A DNA stretch of 64,000 nucleotides from Dillenia suffruticosa (taxonomy: Eukaryota; Streptophyta; Magnoliopsida; Dilleniales; Dilleniaceae). Below the pieces are notes generated by a model. It had not been told where the DNA came from and made no database searches. It worked only from the letters and a program-made list of their open reading frames with translations. A program made the translations under genes and the position numbers. Positions within the stretch are counted from its first letter, which is position 1; every line of letters begins with the position of its first letter. Where the stretch lies: positions 3,085,501-3,149,500 of the forward strand of contig JAVTVX010000031.1 of NCBI GenBank assembly GCA_033439265.1, given 5' to 3'. This document shows, one piece after another, positions 49,613 to 62,490 of the stretch.

Positions 49613-50161
49613 CCACAGTAGCTTCTACTCACTTTTCATGATATCAAATACACCCACTACAATACTCAAAACATTACCACCGTACTTCATATCGAATACA
49701 AGTAAAATATCTCGAAACAATACTAAATCAATACTGTGAATACCATGATCCATACTCCAGAGTACTAGACAAACACAACCAAACATAACCAAACACAGTT
49801 AATGTCCTAAGGAGATAGTTTAGTGGTATAAACTCTCCTTCCCTAATCTGATGATTTCAAATTCAAATTTTTGTACAAACAAAAAAAAAACAGTTAATAG
49901 AAACGCCACCAACTAATTCAACTATGACCACCATGTAATATAAATCAAAATACTTCACATTCAAAAAAAGTAATAAGAAATTAACATAACTATAAGTATT
50001 TATATACGTTGAAATAACATAAAAAATATACGGCAAAGAATAAGAAAATAACAAATTTTATTTTATAAAAAAATGAAGTTAATGATTACAAAATTTAATT
50101 ATAATACATATGAAATGAGAAATGTAAACTAAATGCCATAAAGAGGTCTTTTAGCATGGTG

Positions 50162-52020
50162 TCACGATTGGCATCTTACAGGAATACGAGCTAGCCTATC
50201 AAGTACAGGTAAAGGTATATCATATAACGGTGTACTCTTATCTATCTTGAGAAATGTAACAGGAGGAACATTAACTGAATGTCGAGCACGACGACATCTT
50301 CGCTCATAAACACTAAGTCGTAGAAGCTCATCGATATCGTTAGTACATATCAGAGTCAGAGTCGGGTAGGAAAATGATGGAACTAACTCCGTCGCTTCAT
50401 CATAATCATCCGCAACACCCAAGGTCGAAGGTATATCCATCCGTTCGGTAGGTCTATGTACAGATGTCGAATGATGGTTTTCATCAAATGGCACATGGCC
50501 GACAAATTGAAGCGCACGCTATGACTCATCTCTAAATTGTCCAAATATCAGATTCACTCCTTTAGCAAATACATCTGACGCTAATAAATGCATGTTTTCC
50601 AGCTTATTGCACTACAAAAGATGAAAGAAAAGAAATATTACATAAACTATAAAACAATATTAAAAGGTAAATATATCTTGGCTTACGAGATACTCCAATT
50701 GTATCGCTATGGGTCGGTATCCGTGCTGATAATAATGGACAGGACACGCGATATATAAACAGGTGATCTGACGATACCACCGCATATAGTTAGATGTTAT
50801 TCTCGGCTCACCGAAAATGTCATCACCCTCTACAATGTGGTTTGTACAGTTATCCCACACTTACAAGGGTATGCCATGTGTCCTCACCCAATCGTGTACA
50901 TGCCTTCTGCGTCGATCAGTCCCGTACAACTCCTGGTCCGTAGATACTGATAAAGGAACACGCTGCAGAAGTCCGAACTGTCTCAAACCTTCTGAGGGTA
51001 ATGATACTCGACAACCTCAAAATAAATCAATGGAGCATCGACCCGCCATATCTCACTGCCGACAAGGCAATAGGCGGGTAACACCATCACGTTAGTTTGC
51101 AAATATGGCAACCAAATGAATTGAAAAAAAACTATCGTGTTAGTAAAATCTATAGAAATAGAAGACGGTGTTAATAAAAGAAAATTATACTCACCCATAT
51201 ATTTCTCATATGATCAAACTGGTTCTTGTACTTTCTAAGAACAAACTGTTCTGTATGTACAGTGATCCTCTAGGGCCTATGAGCAGGTGTGGAACGAGGG
51301 TATCGGATCAATATGGTGACGCCTGATCAGGGTAAAGCTGTGCACTCTCTCCCATGTCCAAAGCTGATAAGAGAAAATATCCTGAATAAATGATCTAATA
51401 TTTATATAAAGTATTGTTAAATAAAAATTCAATAATCAAGTAGAGATAAAATACTTGTATAAGTAAAATCAAACCACAAATCTGTCTAACACCATCCACA
51501 CAAACCCAACACATGGCTCTGCAAAATGTTGCCAAGATAGCACTGTCCCAACTATACTGTTCTATGCACTCTAAATCTCATAGAACCTCCAAATAACAAA
51601 ACTTAACCCTCGATCTTGACTGGTCCCCAAAAAGAGTACCCAGAGCTGCATAATGCGATCGCGTGCGTGCAACTCCACCAATGTCGCATCAGAGTCCGGA
51701 TCCAGAGCAAGCAAGAAAATCTATAATATCCGTATCTTAAGACAGTCTCTAAAAAAATCGTCTGGTGCAGGATAGAAATCCAACAGATCACGATAGACGT
51801 CCTGCCACTCAATAATATAATGAAAGTAATCTACCCTAATAACTGTATCTCCATCTACAGGCAATCTGAACATAACCGAAATGTTCTGTAACGTAATCAT
51901 GTTCTCACCAATGGGTAAGTGAAAAGTATGGGTTTCCTATCTCAATCGCTCAATAAACACGGAAATAAGAGCATAATCATGCTGGATATGACCACACCTA
52001 TACAAACCATAAAACCCAAC
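50162..52020 (-). pseudogene. Plant mobile domain (PMD, MAIN-like) protein, broken
   Basis: Read on the minus strand from 52020 the product follows the PMD family (PF10536; MAIN/MAIL and transposon relatives). The order is RCGHIQHDYALISVFIERLR, then TFHLPIGENMITLQNISVMF with RLPVDGD, then DPDSDATLVELHAR, QYSWDSAILA, LWTWERVH, SEIWRVDAPLIYFEVVEYH and a DNCTNHIVEGD segment. Plausible introns sit at 51364-51454, about 51135-51195 and about 50610-50686. Defects: stop codons at 51937-51939, 50861-50863 and 50519-50521, and a one-base deletion near 50985 (after the VVEYHYPQK segment). PMD proteins are linked to silencing and genome stability when host-encoded. Here the gene lies between long TIRs, so it is transposon cargo. 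A serine/threonine phosphatase domain, fused in some family members, is not seen. Confidence 0.85.
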
Positions 52021-52260
52021 CTACAACAAAACTCTAATTTCAATTTTAAAAGTATAGTTTCAATTTCAAAACTCTAATTTCACTTTTAACACTCTAATTT
52101 CATAACCCTAATTTTAATTTTAAAACTCTAATTTCAATTTTAAAATCCCTAATTTCAAAACACTGATTTCAATTTTAAAATCATAATTTTAATTTTGAAA
52201 CCATAATCCTAATTTCAAAACCCTAATTTCAAAACTCTAACCTTGATTTGAAAATCATAA
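52020..52260. repeat. Degenerate CCCTAATTT-type short repeats
   Basis: AAACTCTAATTTCA / AAACCCTAATTTTA words recur about every 14-20 bp, superficially like decayed plant telomere repeat. They lie just upstream of the PMD pseudogene and may be its promoter or leader. Confidence 0.6.
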
Positions 52261-52562
52261 TTTCATGAGACATGAATGCACACCATATAAATTAAATCAA
52301 ACCCTAAAAATATAAACAACTCAGAAAAGAAAATTCAGAAATCTCCAAACTCTAATTTTACTTGCTTATACATCTTATACTCGGGTAACAAAACCAACAA
52401 ACAAGGCAAAAGGAGAATGATTTACCTTGGACAGATGATCTTCACGCTGTTGGAGAAGGAGAAACTCGCCCTTCATCGCTTGCAGTCTGAGAGTGCAGAG
52501 GGACACTGTAGCATGCAGAGAAGGAGGGGAGACGAGAGAGCAGAGAAATGACTTCGTGTTCT

Positions 52563-52603
52563 GGGATTGGGTAGTTAATCCGTGGGATTGGGTAGTTAAT
52601 CCG
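52563..52603. repeat. 21-bp perfect tandem duplication
   Basis: GGGATTGGGTAGTTAATCCG occurs twice, separated by a single T, next to the right TIR of the Mutator-like element. Confidence 0.9.
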
Positions 52604-52757
52604 ATGCTTTCGCACGCTGTTAGTACAAAATTGTTTTTTAAAAAAATATATATTAATATTAAAATTGTTAATTTTATATTCTCAGAGTACGAAATCAATA
52701 TTTTAAAAATAAAAAAATATATATATGATATTTAAATAATTTTATTTAAAATTTATA

Positions 52758-55700
52758 ATCATTAAGTAAATAATCCGGCCAACGGCATAATTTTGAATTT
52801 ACTTGAGCAAACAAGTTAGCGCAACAAAGGCAGCACTCGTAGGACCCACCTCTTAGTAATATATCTACGGGTAAAACACATGACCCGTCTATGAACCCTA
52901 CACTGAATTTATAATTAAGTCTTTGAAATTTAAAATATCATGATTAGATTCAAATTTTTGAACTGCTACAATTAAAATCCAATTTCACAAATGACGCCAA
53001 CACAGTCGTTGAGTTGGCAAAGTGATTTTCTTAGAGAAACCGGATATGAAATTTACAATAAATTTGAAACCCTAATTTGTTTGAAAATAATAAATTATTT
53101 CTAGTAGAGTTCTTAAATTCAACTTAATTTGAAAAATCTTAATTTGATTTACAACTCAAATTTAATTCAAAATTTTATGTCAATTGGAAATGTTAATATG
53201 ATTTGAAATTCGTCTCCAATTTAATTAAATTAGAAATTTCGAATTAATTTGAAAATCTTAATATGATTTACTTTAAAATCCTTGAGATCCCTGAAATTGA
53301 TGGGTCGAATATCATTTGCCCAAACCCTGAAAGATCTCGAACTGATTGATGCCTTCAACTTGTGTTTTGTCACTGGGGACTTAACCATCAATTCAGCATT
53401 CCACGCTCAGCCACAACAATCTATCCTCCATATAAAATCTTATAACCCATTTTCGAAGAGTTGGACTTGTGAATATATTAGATATCAGCTACCACCATAT
53501 TTAGTTTTAATTAGAATAATACATTTCCACCTTTGTATTGTCTCCGAGTCAAACACGTCCGATCGTCTTGGAATTGAGATCAACAAACTTGCTCAGATCT
53601 CCGGTCATATGACTGATAATACCATTGTTCAAGTATCATGTGTTTGGCTCCAACCTTCTTTCTTCTTTAGAGACGACAACAATCTTAGAAGGTAAAGGAG
53701 ATGTGAAATTCCAAATGATTACCATGTCTACCCTTGGGGAGGAGCATTTGAGGTCTGTTGACCGCGTGACAAGATAAAGCCTTCGGGTCCTAAATCGGTT
53801 TGTTCTGATAAAGGCAACGAAAGAGAGGATGTTCAATCGATGGTTAATAATAGTACAAAGGACAAATGACCCACGGAACTAATGACATATCACTAAACTC
53901 TCTTAACCTACAAATTCAAATCTTAGACTTCTAATCTTAAAAATTTTTTTTTTTAAAAAAAAATAAGGCAACAAAAAATCAACTCCTAAATTAAGACCCA
54001 TAACTACTCGAATAGGATAACCCAACCCCTAAATTGAACCCCCCCCCCCCCCATAACTACTTAAATTGGATTAGACAGATTTTCAAATTATAGTGGTAAA
54101 GTACCACAAAAAAAATTGACCGATCTCAATTGTTTAAGGTTCGGATTATTGTTGTTGTAGTGGTAAAGTACAAAAAATAAAATAAAATAAAAAAATAATA
54201 GTAGAGATTATTTCTCAATGACTAAATGTGTACGAAAAAAGTAACAGAATCGTTTACATTAACAAAAAAAACTAAATTAACAAGAACATTTTAAATGTGT
54301 ACAAGAATTGCCTAAAAATGCAGGAATACATCATCAATTAACAAGGTCAAAAATTAGTAAAATGTAATGAGAGCAGCAATAAACCAACCCTAAACACAAT
54401 TTTCTTACATGTGTAAAATAATCTAAGCCCGCCCCCAAGAGAGATCCAGATCCAGCTCCTTCATTGAAGGGAATACCAAACTCCTGCAATCAACATCCAA
54501 ATACCTTATACAAACACTCAACCAGAGACATTCTAAATGAAATCAGGCTCTTCAATGAGAAGGGGCTTTTCACGGATATACTGAAAACCAATAAAGATTA
54601 CAAGATTATTCAATATCACCATCTCGTGCCACAAATGTCTGAATCATATATACAAACCTAAAAGCTGCAGCAAAATTCACACACCACATGACCCTTCTGA
54701 TCCTGATTATGAAGGTCTAATTTCAGTTCAAAAATACAAAGGGTTCATAGGAACAGTTTCAAGCAAGGGTGGCAAATTCAGATATACTAAATATAGTACA
54801 AAAGTTGTGGATTCAGGTTCAGGTTGATGCAATGTGACCCTAAATTGAATAACTTAGCAATTTGCTCGTATAAACTGGCTAATGGCGATACATGGATGCA
54901 AATATCAGATTTATAACCCCCACCCAAGTAACAATTATAACCAAAATGTTCGAGAGATAACAACCAACAAAGGAATTATTATTTTCCAGTTCCCACAAAT
55001 AAAATAAAATAAATAAACCAACCTAGTTAGCTAATTGCAGTGAATAAAAGTCCAACAAAAGCTAGTTAACTCTTCGTGGCCAATCTCATCAATTCCTACT
55101 AAATGATAATCATCAATTCAAGCTGCTTACATCTGTGACCCATGGAACAGGATGAAATTTGCGTGAACAAAGAAACTGTTGAAGGGTGACATACAAAGAT
55201 AAGAATTAGCCCAACGGTTAACTTTGTTGGGATTTCTTTCCAGAAGAAGTGTATAAATTGGAAGAATAATTTTATGGCTGAAAATTGCTTTGTTTTCTTG
55301 TCATTGCATACAAAAAAATTTTAAGTATATAATTTATAGACTAGATCGGACATTTCAGAGTCAATCGTTACACCTCCGGAAGTTCCATGTACATAAAACA
55401 TTGAAGAGTTATTCTTGGCTAACCCAAAGGTCTAGACTGTCTTCTCAAATTCTTCTGTTGAAAAACAAAAATCATTTTTTTCCTGAAGAACTCAACATCA
55501 TCATTCCCCCTCTAGTTAATCAGACAGCTACTCAAATGCCCATGTTACGGTTCAGGCCTCCAGCGATAAAATCATTTGGTTTGAAGGTAAAATTGTAAAA
55601 AGAACCATGTTTGCTCAGTTCTGTATTTGATCAGACTTCCTTGACAGGCAGAATTGAAAATTGTGTAAAGATTCTTCAAATTTTAAGAATAATCACTGAA

Positions 55701-57018
55701 GAACTTGTTAATCATACCAACAAAAACGAGATTTTAACAAAAATGATGAGAAATAGTCCAATAATCACATCATGTACAAATTAGGGAAAGGCAACAAAAA
55801 TAAATGAATTAATAATCTGCATCTTGCTTCTGTTTACAATTTTGTACTCACTTTTTGAAAATTCTCACTTTGCATATGGCAGTGGCAACACTATGCACCT
55901 GGATGCATTAAACAATCATTTGAAAAAAGTAATTACAATATTAAATGTAAAACTGTCCCCAAATTTTTTGCAATAATCCATAAATTTTGAAGATTTGTCA
56001 TATTATCAGCCTGTCCGCCAAGATATAAGTGGGTGAAAGAAAAGCTTTATCCTGTTTAATGATGAACTGAAGTGCCTCAAGTGAAGTCTCAAAGACCTTG
56101 CCTTTCATTTATACCTAAACTTTGTCAAGAAGGAAAACTACAATGGAAGCTAGTTGAACCAATCACAGGACTGCAATTTTTAAGCTCCCATTAGCAGCGA
56201 AAAAATTGACAGGCTCAAGAAAAAGGGAGAATGAAAAAAAGACATGGTGATAATAAGTGATTAAGTGCATGTCGCAGATCAAAACTTAAATCCTGTTTGT
56301 AAATGCACCAAACAGAACACGGAACTTCTCTTTCCTTTTTCACTTCCCCAGAGTATAGCTAATATTTGTAACACAACCTACCAATTACGATGATGGTTAA
56401 AATTAAATTATAAATATAAAAATAAAAACCGACAGCAACAATTGAAGATTTTTAAGGCCTTTTACTCAAAAAAGGAGAGAGTTGATGAATTGAAAATTTG
56501 CTGACAATTGATGAGAGATTCTCTAAGATTTTGCCTTCTCTGTCATGCAATTCTCCTCTCCCACTTTTATGGCTCCAAGCATTTGCACAAGAGATACTGC
56601 TTGAGAGAGAGAAGAATAATGAAGACCCTCCTTGCTTTAGAGGATAGAAGACAAGACAACAGAGAAAAAAAAGAATTAGGAAAATAAAGAGAAATTTATT
56701 TGAACAATCCAGCTTTATTTCCAAGACTTCCCACAGTGATTTCATTGCAGTGATGGTTGACAATGACCATTAAAGAGAGGTCTGTGACCCTTGGAACTCA
56801 GTGAGAGAGAGAGAGAAAGAGGGAGACAACACTAGGTTTTTTTCCTTCTTTTTCTTCTTTTGCAAATTGAGGAAGCTTAAATAAAGGGATACATTTGGCA
56901 TTTCACATGGACAAAAACACCAAAATAGAACATACAATGATTTTTTGCAAATATCACCCTCGAATAAAACAGAAACTGAGTACTTGCATATATTGATGGC
57001 ATTATGCATTTGTAACAA

Positions 57019-57057
<39 letters not shown>

Positions 57058-57374
57058 GTTCCAGTACCTGGGAAAGAATGAACCTCCGAGCTCTGAGAGA
57101 TATAACTCTGCAACTCAAACCTTTGAATCATTACTGCCCACCATTACCACCACATGAATCAACGAGTGCTAGAACCATGTGGTTGGCTAGTTCTTACAAC
57201 AGCCTGAGTATTGCTAACAGATCAAGTTAGGTTTACAGAAAGTGATCTGTGACATGTAATTGCATTGCTTATTAATTGCAAATAAAAACTGATATCTGTT
57301 ACTCAGGCATTTGTGTGTATGCGTGGGTTTTTTTTTTTTGGGGGGGGGGGGGGTTTTGTGGTACCTTGAAACAT
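52758..57374. other. Spacer between DCL1 and UTP21, nothing firm
   Basis: No recognisable gene. ORFs at 53282-53695 (+) and 56452-56763 (-, with a hydrophobic stretch) have no motif I can name. Homopolymers are striking: about 14 C near 54039, about 35 A from 57021 and a T10-G13 junction at 57330-57355. The 3' UTR of the UTP21 homologue must occupy the right end. Confidence 0.45.
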
Positions 57375-60300
57375 CTAGAATTGCGAATTGCTGAGAAATG
57401 TTATCATGCATCTGGCACTTTGGAACAACTTATCTACTCTTTGCCAAACAGCACTTTGAATTTCCAGAAGCTTTCTTGCTTTGTCTTGTAGTACCGACTG
57501 CTGCCGAATTGTTTCACCATGTATCTGTCCGCAAAAGTAGCAAATCCATAATGCGACAGAATTCCGTCAAATTCAAGAATGATAAGATGAAGCATTTAGT
57601 GGCATCCTTTTCTTTCCCATTCTATGTACACAATTTATTACATGATCAAAAGTCAATCTCATCCTAAGCAGTAAAAAATTAATTATTGGACTTCTTATTA
57701 GAACCAGGAAGCCTCATCAAAACCTATGAATAATGCGCATCGATCATCTTGCTGGATTTGGTATCTGTATAACTGGCTTGGTTCCAGATATATAAACTTC
57801 CATCAAATTGCTGTTTTAGACATATCAGACACCACTATTTACTCACATTCTTCAACATACTTCAACATACTTCAACATACAAACATTCATTATCCACAAT
57901 CTTAACAGTCAACTAATTAGCATGTTACACAAGCCAGAAGTATGTGAATTAACTAGATAAAGATTCTTTTTTTTTTTTTTCCAATTCCTTTTTGCATAGT
58001 TGAAATGAACATCTCAATTAAAGTAGTCAACATAAAGGAACTACAAAATTTAGCACACCATGTCAAATTCACACCTAATGCTATGGCATAGAGCATAGAT
58101 TCTTCTTCATGACTAAGAGCATATGCATGCACCCTAACAATGTCCCAAATTAGACCATGCATTACATCTGTTATAATAGTGATCCCTCTATTATAGTTTG
58201 AGAAGATCAGATTAAATGAACAAACCTAAGGTTCACAGGTAACCAAAGATTTAACCCACTTAATCATCCATCCTATAGATGAAGCTAAAACAGCTCCACG
58301 AAAATGTACAACCCCAAATATGTAACCTGAAAAGGAATGCCGAGCTCAGAGTTATCTGAGCACACTACAGAGACAAATGAGAGAGCATTTGTTGAAAGTA
58401 TCTATTATTAAGTTGGCCGAGATGCAAACGATAAAACTAAAAGACGCCCATTTTATCCTCAACTTTCTCTTTGACCACATTTATCATGGTTGATAAGCAC
58501 TTGTCATTATTAAGGAGGACAGAGTCCTATGATTTAACATACATTTGGATTGCTATTAAATTTTTCCTCAGAAATTGGATAGCATGGTGCCATCCCTGCT
58601 TATTTTCATCTTAGCGATAAATGATGACCCACAAAATTGTAGAAAGTACTCAGATTCCCAAGACAGTTGGATCCTTCTCCTACATAATGTATCACATATC
58701 AAAGGTAACAGTTATTTATTAACATAAGGAAGGAATTTCTACCTTTAGAAACAATCTGATGACTGCTTGTATAAACTCAAAGTTATTTCTGCAAGAAACC
58801 TCATGTATGAGATAATCCAACAGCAGTTCAATTGAGAACAGCTCTGGTCTCTTGTCCAATTCTTGTTGATCATCATCGTCGTCATCTATAATCTGAAGCA
58901 TTCTAAGTTCCATATCTAAAGCTGAAGGAGATAAACCTTTGATGTACTCTGTGAATGCTGTAACTGAGAATGCAAAGCAGACCGATGTAAAGTTAGACTA
59001 TGATTTAGAATATGTATCAGGCAGTTCACCAAACAATTTTCCACAGTATATTCTTTTTTGAAGAATAATTTTCCATAATACCTTTGAGTAATGTGACTAA
59101 TTCAGGTAATTAACTTACAATTGTTCATCTTCGAGCAGGAGTGAAGAAGTTGCAAAAACTGGGATGGTGGCAGGTCAGATTTGCTCTTATTGATTTCCTT
59201 TTCATCAGCTTTGATATCCCTTTCCTCATCAGCTGGATTGCTAGGTTGAAATAATATGTCCCCAGAGAGATTTGGAAGTGACGGCAAGAAGAAAGGTGCC
59301 TTCTCAGGCTTTTTGGGAGGCTCTATTGGTTTGTTGCGGACCTGGGAAGTGTAGTATAATAATGTTTACATGGCATGCAAGGAAGCAGAAACCACAATTA
59401 AACTGGAAAATGGTTCTCGTCTCTTTTTTTTACTCGGACTGAAAAAAATCAGTGACCTAATGTCAAAAGGCTTCAAATACACTATAACTATGGTTTCATC
59501 CTACATTTTAAGGACATAACCAAGGAATTAAACCAAAGCTATGGTTCATTTTATCATTACACTCAGCAAATCATTTGGTCCAAATTTGATTTCCTTACTT
59601 CTATTAACTTGTTTACTTCTAGGTGGATGGATAATATACAGAAACAAGAGAGAGCAAACTCAAACCTTTATGATGTCCAGATTAATCAAACTTTGCCATT
59701 GGCTTTTGGGCAATAGAGAAAGTGTAACTAGTTCTGGAATTTGCAGATGAGAGAGTAGACCGATAGAAGTACTTGTATTTTGTGAAAGATTTATAACAGC
59801 GTCATCAGCATCCAAAGGTTGAGAATCTTCCATTGAAGACATAGAAGGCAACTTAACATTCACCACTTCTTTTCCACTTGCAAAAGCATCAATACTTGAA
59901 GCTCCAGAAAACATCACGCTGTTAGCCCTGACAACAACGAAAGGTTTTAGAAGAGCACTAAAAAATTTATACCCACAGCGGACAGCATTACTTATGTGAT
60001 ATGCAACCCAGTTAATTCAACATTATATTAATATAGCTACAACAAAATCTCTCTCGCTATGCCTGCAATTTAGTGGTGTTTTGTAAAAACATGTAGCAGA
60101 AAGGAAACAGCAGGCAACGAAGAGCATAAGAGACGTAATTACTAACATACCACAGGTAAATCCCATTCTGATCAACATGAGTAGTTGCCAAAAAGTCCAT
60201 ATTTGGTGAAAGTGATACTGCTGTTATAGACACATCAACATGTAAGGCATCTATTTGTCTGGCTAAAATAACATCCCAAATCCTAAGACTTCCATCCATG

Positions 60301-62490
60301 CTGGATGACAAAAGCCACTTTCCATCCTCGCTAAAGCACAGGTCTGTAATCCGGTCCATATGGCCTTCAAATTCACGAACCACTTTTAGTGCTATGACAT
60401 CAAACACGCGTATGACTAAATCATCAGCCACAGTGGCCAGAAGACCTGTGAAGAGTGCCAGTAGCAATTAAAGAATTACCATCAGAGAGAGAGAGGGGAA
60501 AAAAATTAAAAGCAGACAAAAAAATTACCATTAGAGCGATGGTAAACAATTTTGAACAGGGTGGAGCTAATTTCCCATTTTGATTTTAGTGCAAGTCCCT
60601 TGAAATCCCATACCTGCATGACAAAGGCCAAATAGTGGAATCTCAAACTGAAATAAATGCATCTATGGCTGCAAATTGGCATGAAAAGTAATGAACCACA
60701 CTGCACAGGCAAGCATAGTTAAGCACATATATATTGGGAAAACGAAAGAGAAAATCTTTCAAACCAAGAAAAATAAAACACAGAACATAGAATTCTGTAA
60801 TACCATAATAGGTGACTGACTAGTATCTTAAAATTCTTTAAGATACAGAACTCATTTATTACATTTCCATTAAAAATAGTGATAATAATACTAAGACTAT
60901 ATAAATAGAATATAAATTCAAAATACAGTACAATATAAAAAAAGAAAAAAGCTATGATATAAAATAAATAGTTTGGTATATAATCATTTTATTTAATTTA
61001 GCTATTTATTTGTTAATATAATTTAGTTAATTTATTAATTTAATATGTATAGTTAAATTATTTGTTGCTTTCTTTATATATTCTATATTTTATTTTGATT
61101 TTCTTCTTTTTTTGTTTCAAACTACGAACAATAAGCTAAAATAAGATGCCACTATCAGAGGGTGATATGCAAAGTTACTAAATCAAGGATTATGGAATAG
61201 AAAAGCTAATTGAGTGGCCTGCTACATTGACATGTAAATCTTTTCCAATTCTGTGCAAAAATTTACAGACATAGAGTTCTATAATGATTTCCTGTGCTAA
61301 AATTACAAAATCCATAAACTGATAAGCATTGTTGCGGTGCAATAGAAAAGCCAAAAAGAGGAAATTGACCTTTATAACCCCACGATATCCAGCACTTATC
61401 ATAAGGGTGTTTGTGGAATCACAAGCAACTCCAACCACCTCACCGCAGTGGGCACAACTTCCCTTTTCTGATTTGTCTATGAAACTACCTCGACTGATTC
61501 CAGATTGTAGATTAAAGCGCTCAATCCAACCACCAGCTGTTCCGAGAACAACAAAATTACCACATGCACTAATTGCACAAGCCTGTCAAATGAAAGAAAC
61601 TTTTATCACTTTCGATATAAAGCTTCACGTGAGTACCAAAGATTAAAATTAATTAGCAGCTAACTTTTGTTTGCCATTGCCCCAGGCTGACACATGTAAT
61701 AACATAGTTTCAAGGTTTGGGAATGGCCAGTTTATGAGATGTAACCCTACCAAGGGCTGCCTTTAGTTGGATCAATTCTGGGTGATGAACAGTTCTCGAG
61801 TTTTAGTTAAACCTTTAGCATCAAATTCATTCTTTCAAAATGGATAAGTGAAAAAATAAAATTAAAATACCTAGGGATGACATCCTGCACAAGGGGGAAG
61901 AAGAACAAAGGAATACTATTAAAAAGGAAAAAAGAAAAGTGTTACACTATCTAGGGTGTGTTTCTATGTTAGTACAAAGATGACTCAAATAGAAGAGGGA
62001 GGGTGAGAAAAATGTTGCAAGGTAGGATAATATGCTACTCCCTTTACAATTAAAGGTATAGCATGATGACCTTTCGTCAAAGTACAAGCAATGCCAACAT
62101 AATGTCATACATGCGTGGTGTTGTTTAGAAAATTATTTACTTTTTTTAATTAATATGTTCGGCTAGAAGAACAAAAAAAGAGGCCCATTGATTAACCATG
62201 TCATAATGGTTTCCCTCATTCACTAATTAACGATCAGAGCTCGAATCCTGAAAGCTCAGGTCTGGCAATTTTTCAAATTAGAATGAAATGAATAGTGTAC
62301 AAAGAATGAGTGAAATTTGACATGCAACTCATGAGACTCGATGGCTGTACCTTCACTGGAGTCGGATTTTGGGGGCAAGGTCTCAGGATATGGTCACCAA
62401 TGACAAAATTCTGAAGCCTCCACACATATGCCTGGACAGTATCCATGTGACAGGTGACCACATTGCACCAATCGCGTTCCCTAATTTCGG
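57375..62490 (-). CDS. UTP21: UTP21/WDR36 homologue, SSU processome subunit (3' half)
   Basis: Utp21 is a WD40 protein of the U3 snoRNP/UTP-B complex, needed in the nucleolus for 18S rRNA maturation. Exons on the minus strand, 5' to 3': 62490-62351, 61582-61370, 60613-60529, 60445-60151, 59927-59666, 59341-59119, 58963-58743, 57524-57375. Phases agree across all junctions (1589 nt, about 529 residues). Seen: EIRERDWCNVVTCHMDT, then WD40 repeats (GTAGGWIERFNLQSGISRG, DSTNTLMISAGYRG, EDGKWLLSSSMDGSLRIWDV), a linker, and the Utp21 C-terminal domain starting PELVTLSLLPKSQWQSLINL, with an acidic DDDDD stretch and the conserved end TFLSNSQF. The donor at 61370 is the unusual GTCAAT. The N-terminal WD40 propeller is off the right edge; the intron upstream exceeds 1.5 kb. 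It converges on DCL1 tail to tail. Confidence 0.95.
57851..57881. repeat. Short tandem repeat in UTP21 intron
   Basis: TTCAACATAC occurs three times in a row (ten bases plus one spacer) in the last intron of the UTP21 homologue. Confidence 0.85.

Larger units (their letters stand above)
49146..52757 (-). mobile_element. Mutator-like element with long TIRs carrying a PMD gene
   Basis: Left (49146-49290) and right (52608-52757) ends are inverted copies of one another over about 145-150 bp. They share TATAAATTTTAAATA, ATTATTTAAATATC, TGATTTCG(C/T)ACTCT, AATTTTGTA and GTGCGAAA in matching order. TIRs this long with a PMD-domain cargo fit a MULE. No MuDR transposase was found, so the copy is non-autonomous or decayed. 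A 9-bp target duplication is not evident. Confidence 0.75.

Noticed and set aside
49801-49890. tRNA-derived SINE-like A and B box
   Set aside because: AGTTTAGTGGTATAAACTCTCC and a degenerate ATTCAAATTT resemble pol III boxes, but spacing and B-box match are too poor.
52020-52260. Interstitial telomere repeat
   Set aside because: The CCCTAAT words are irregularly spaced, mixed with CTCTAATTTCA, and never form consecutive CCCTAAA units.
53282-53695. 137-codon + strand ORF
   Set aside because: No recognisable domain, no splice-site context. A faint resemblance to a LINE endonuclease segment was too weak to report.
56452-56763. Possible small secreted-peptide gene on the minus strand
   Set aside because: It has a hydrophobic stretch but no known peptide motif and no supporting gene structure.
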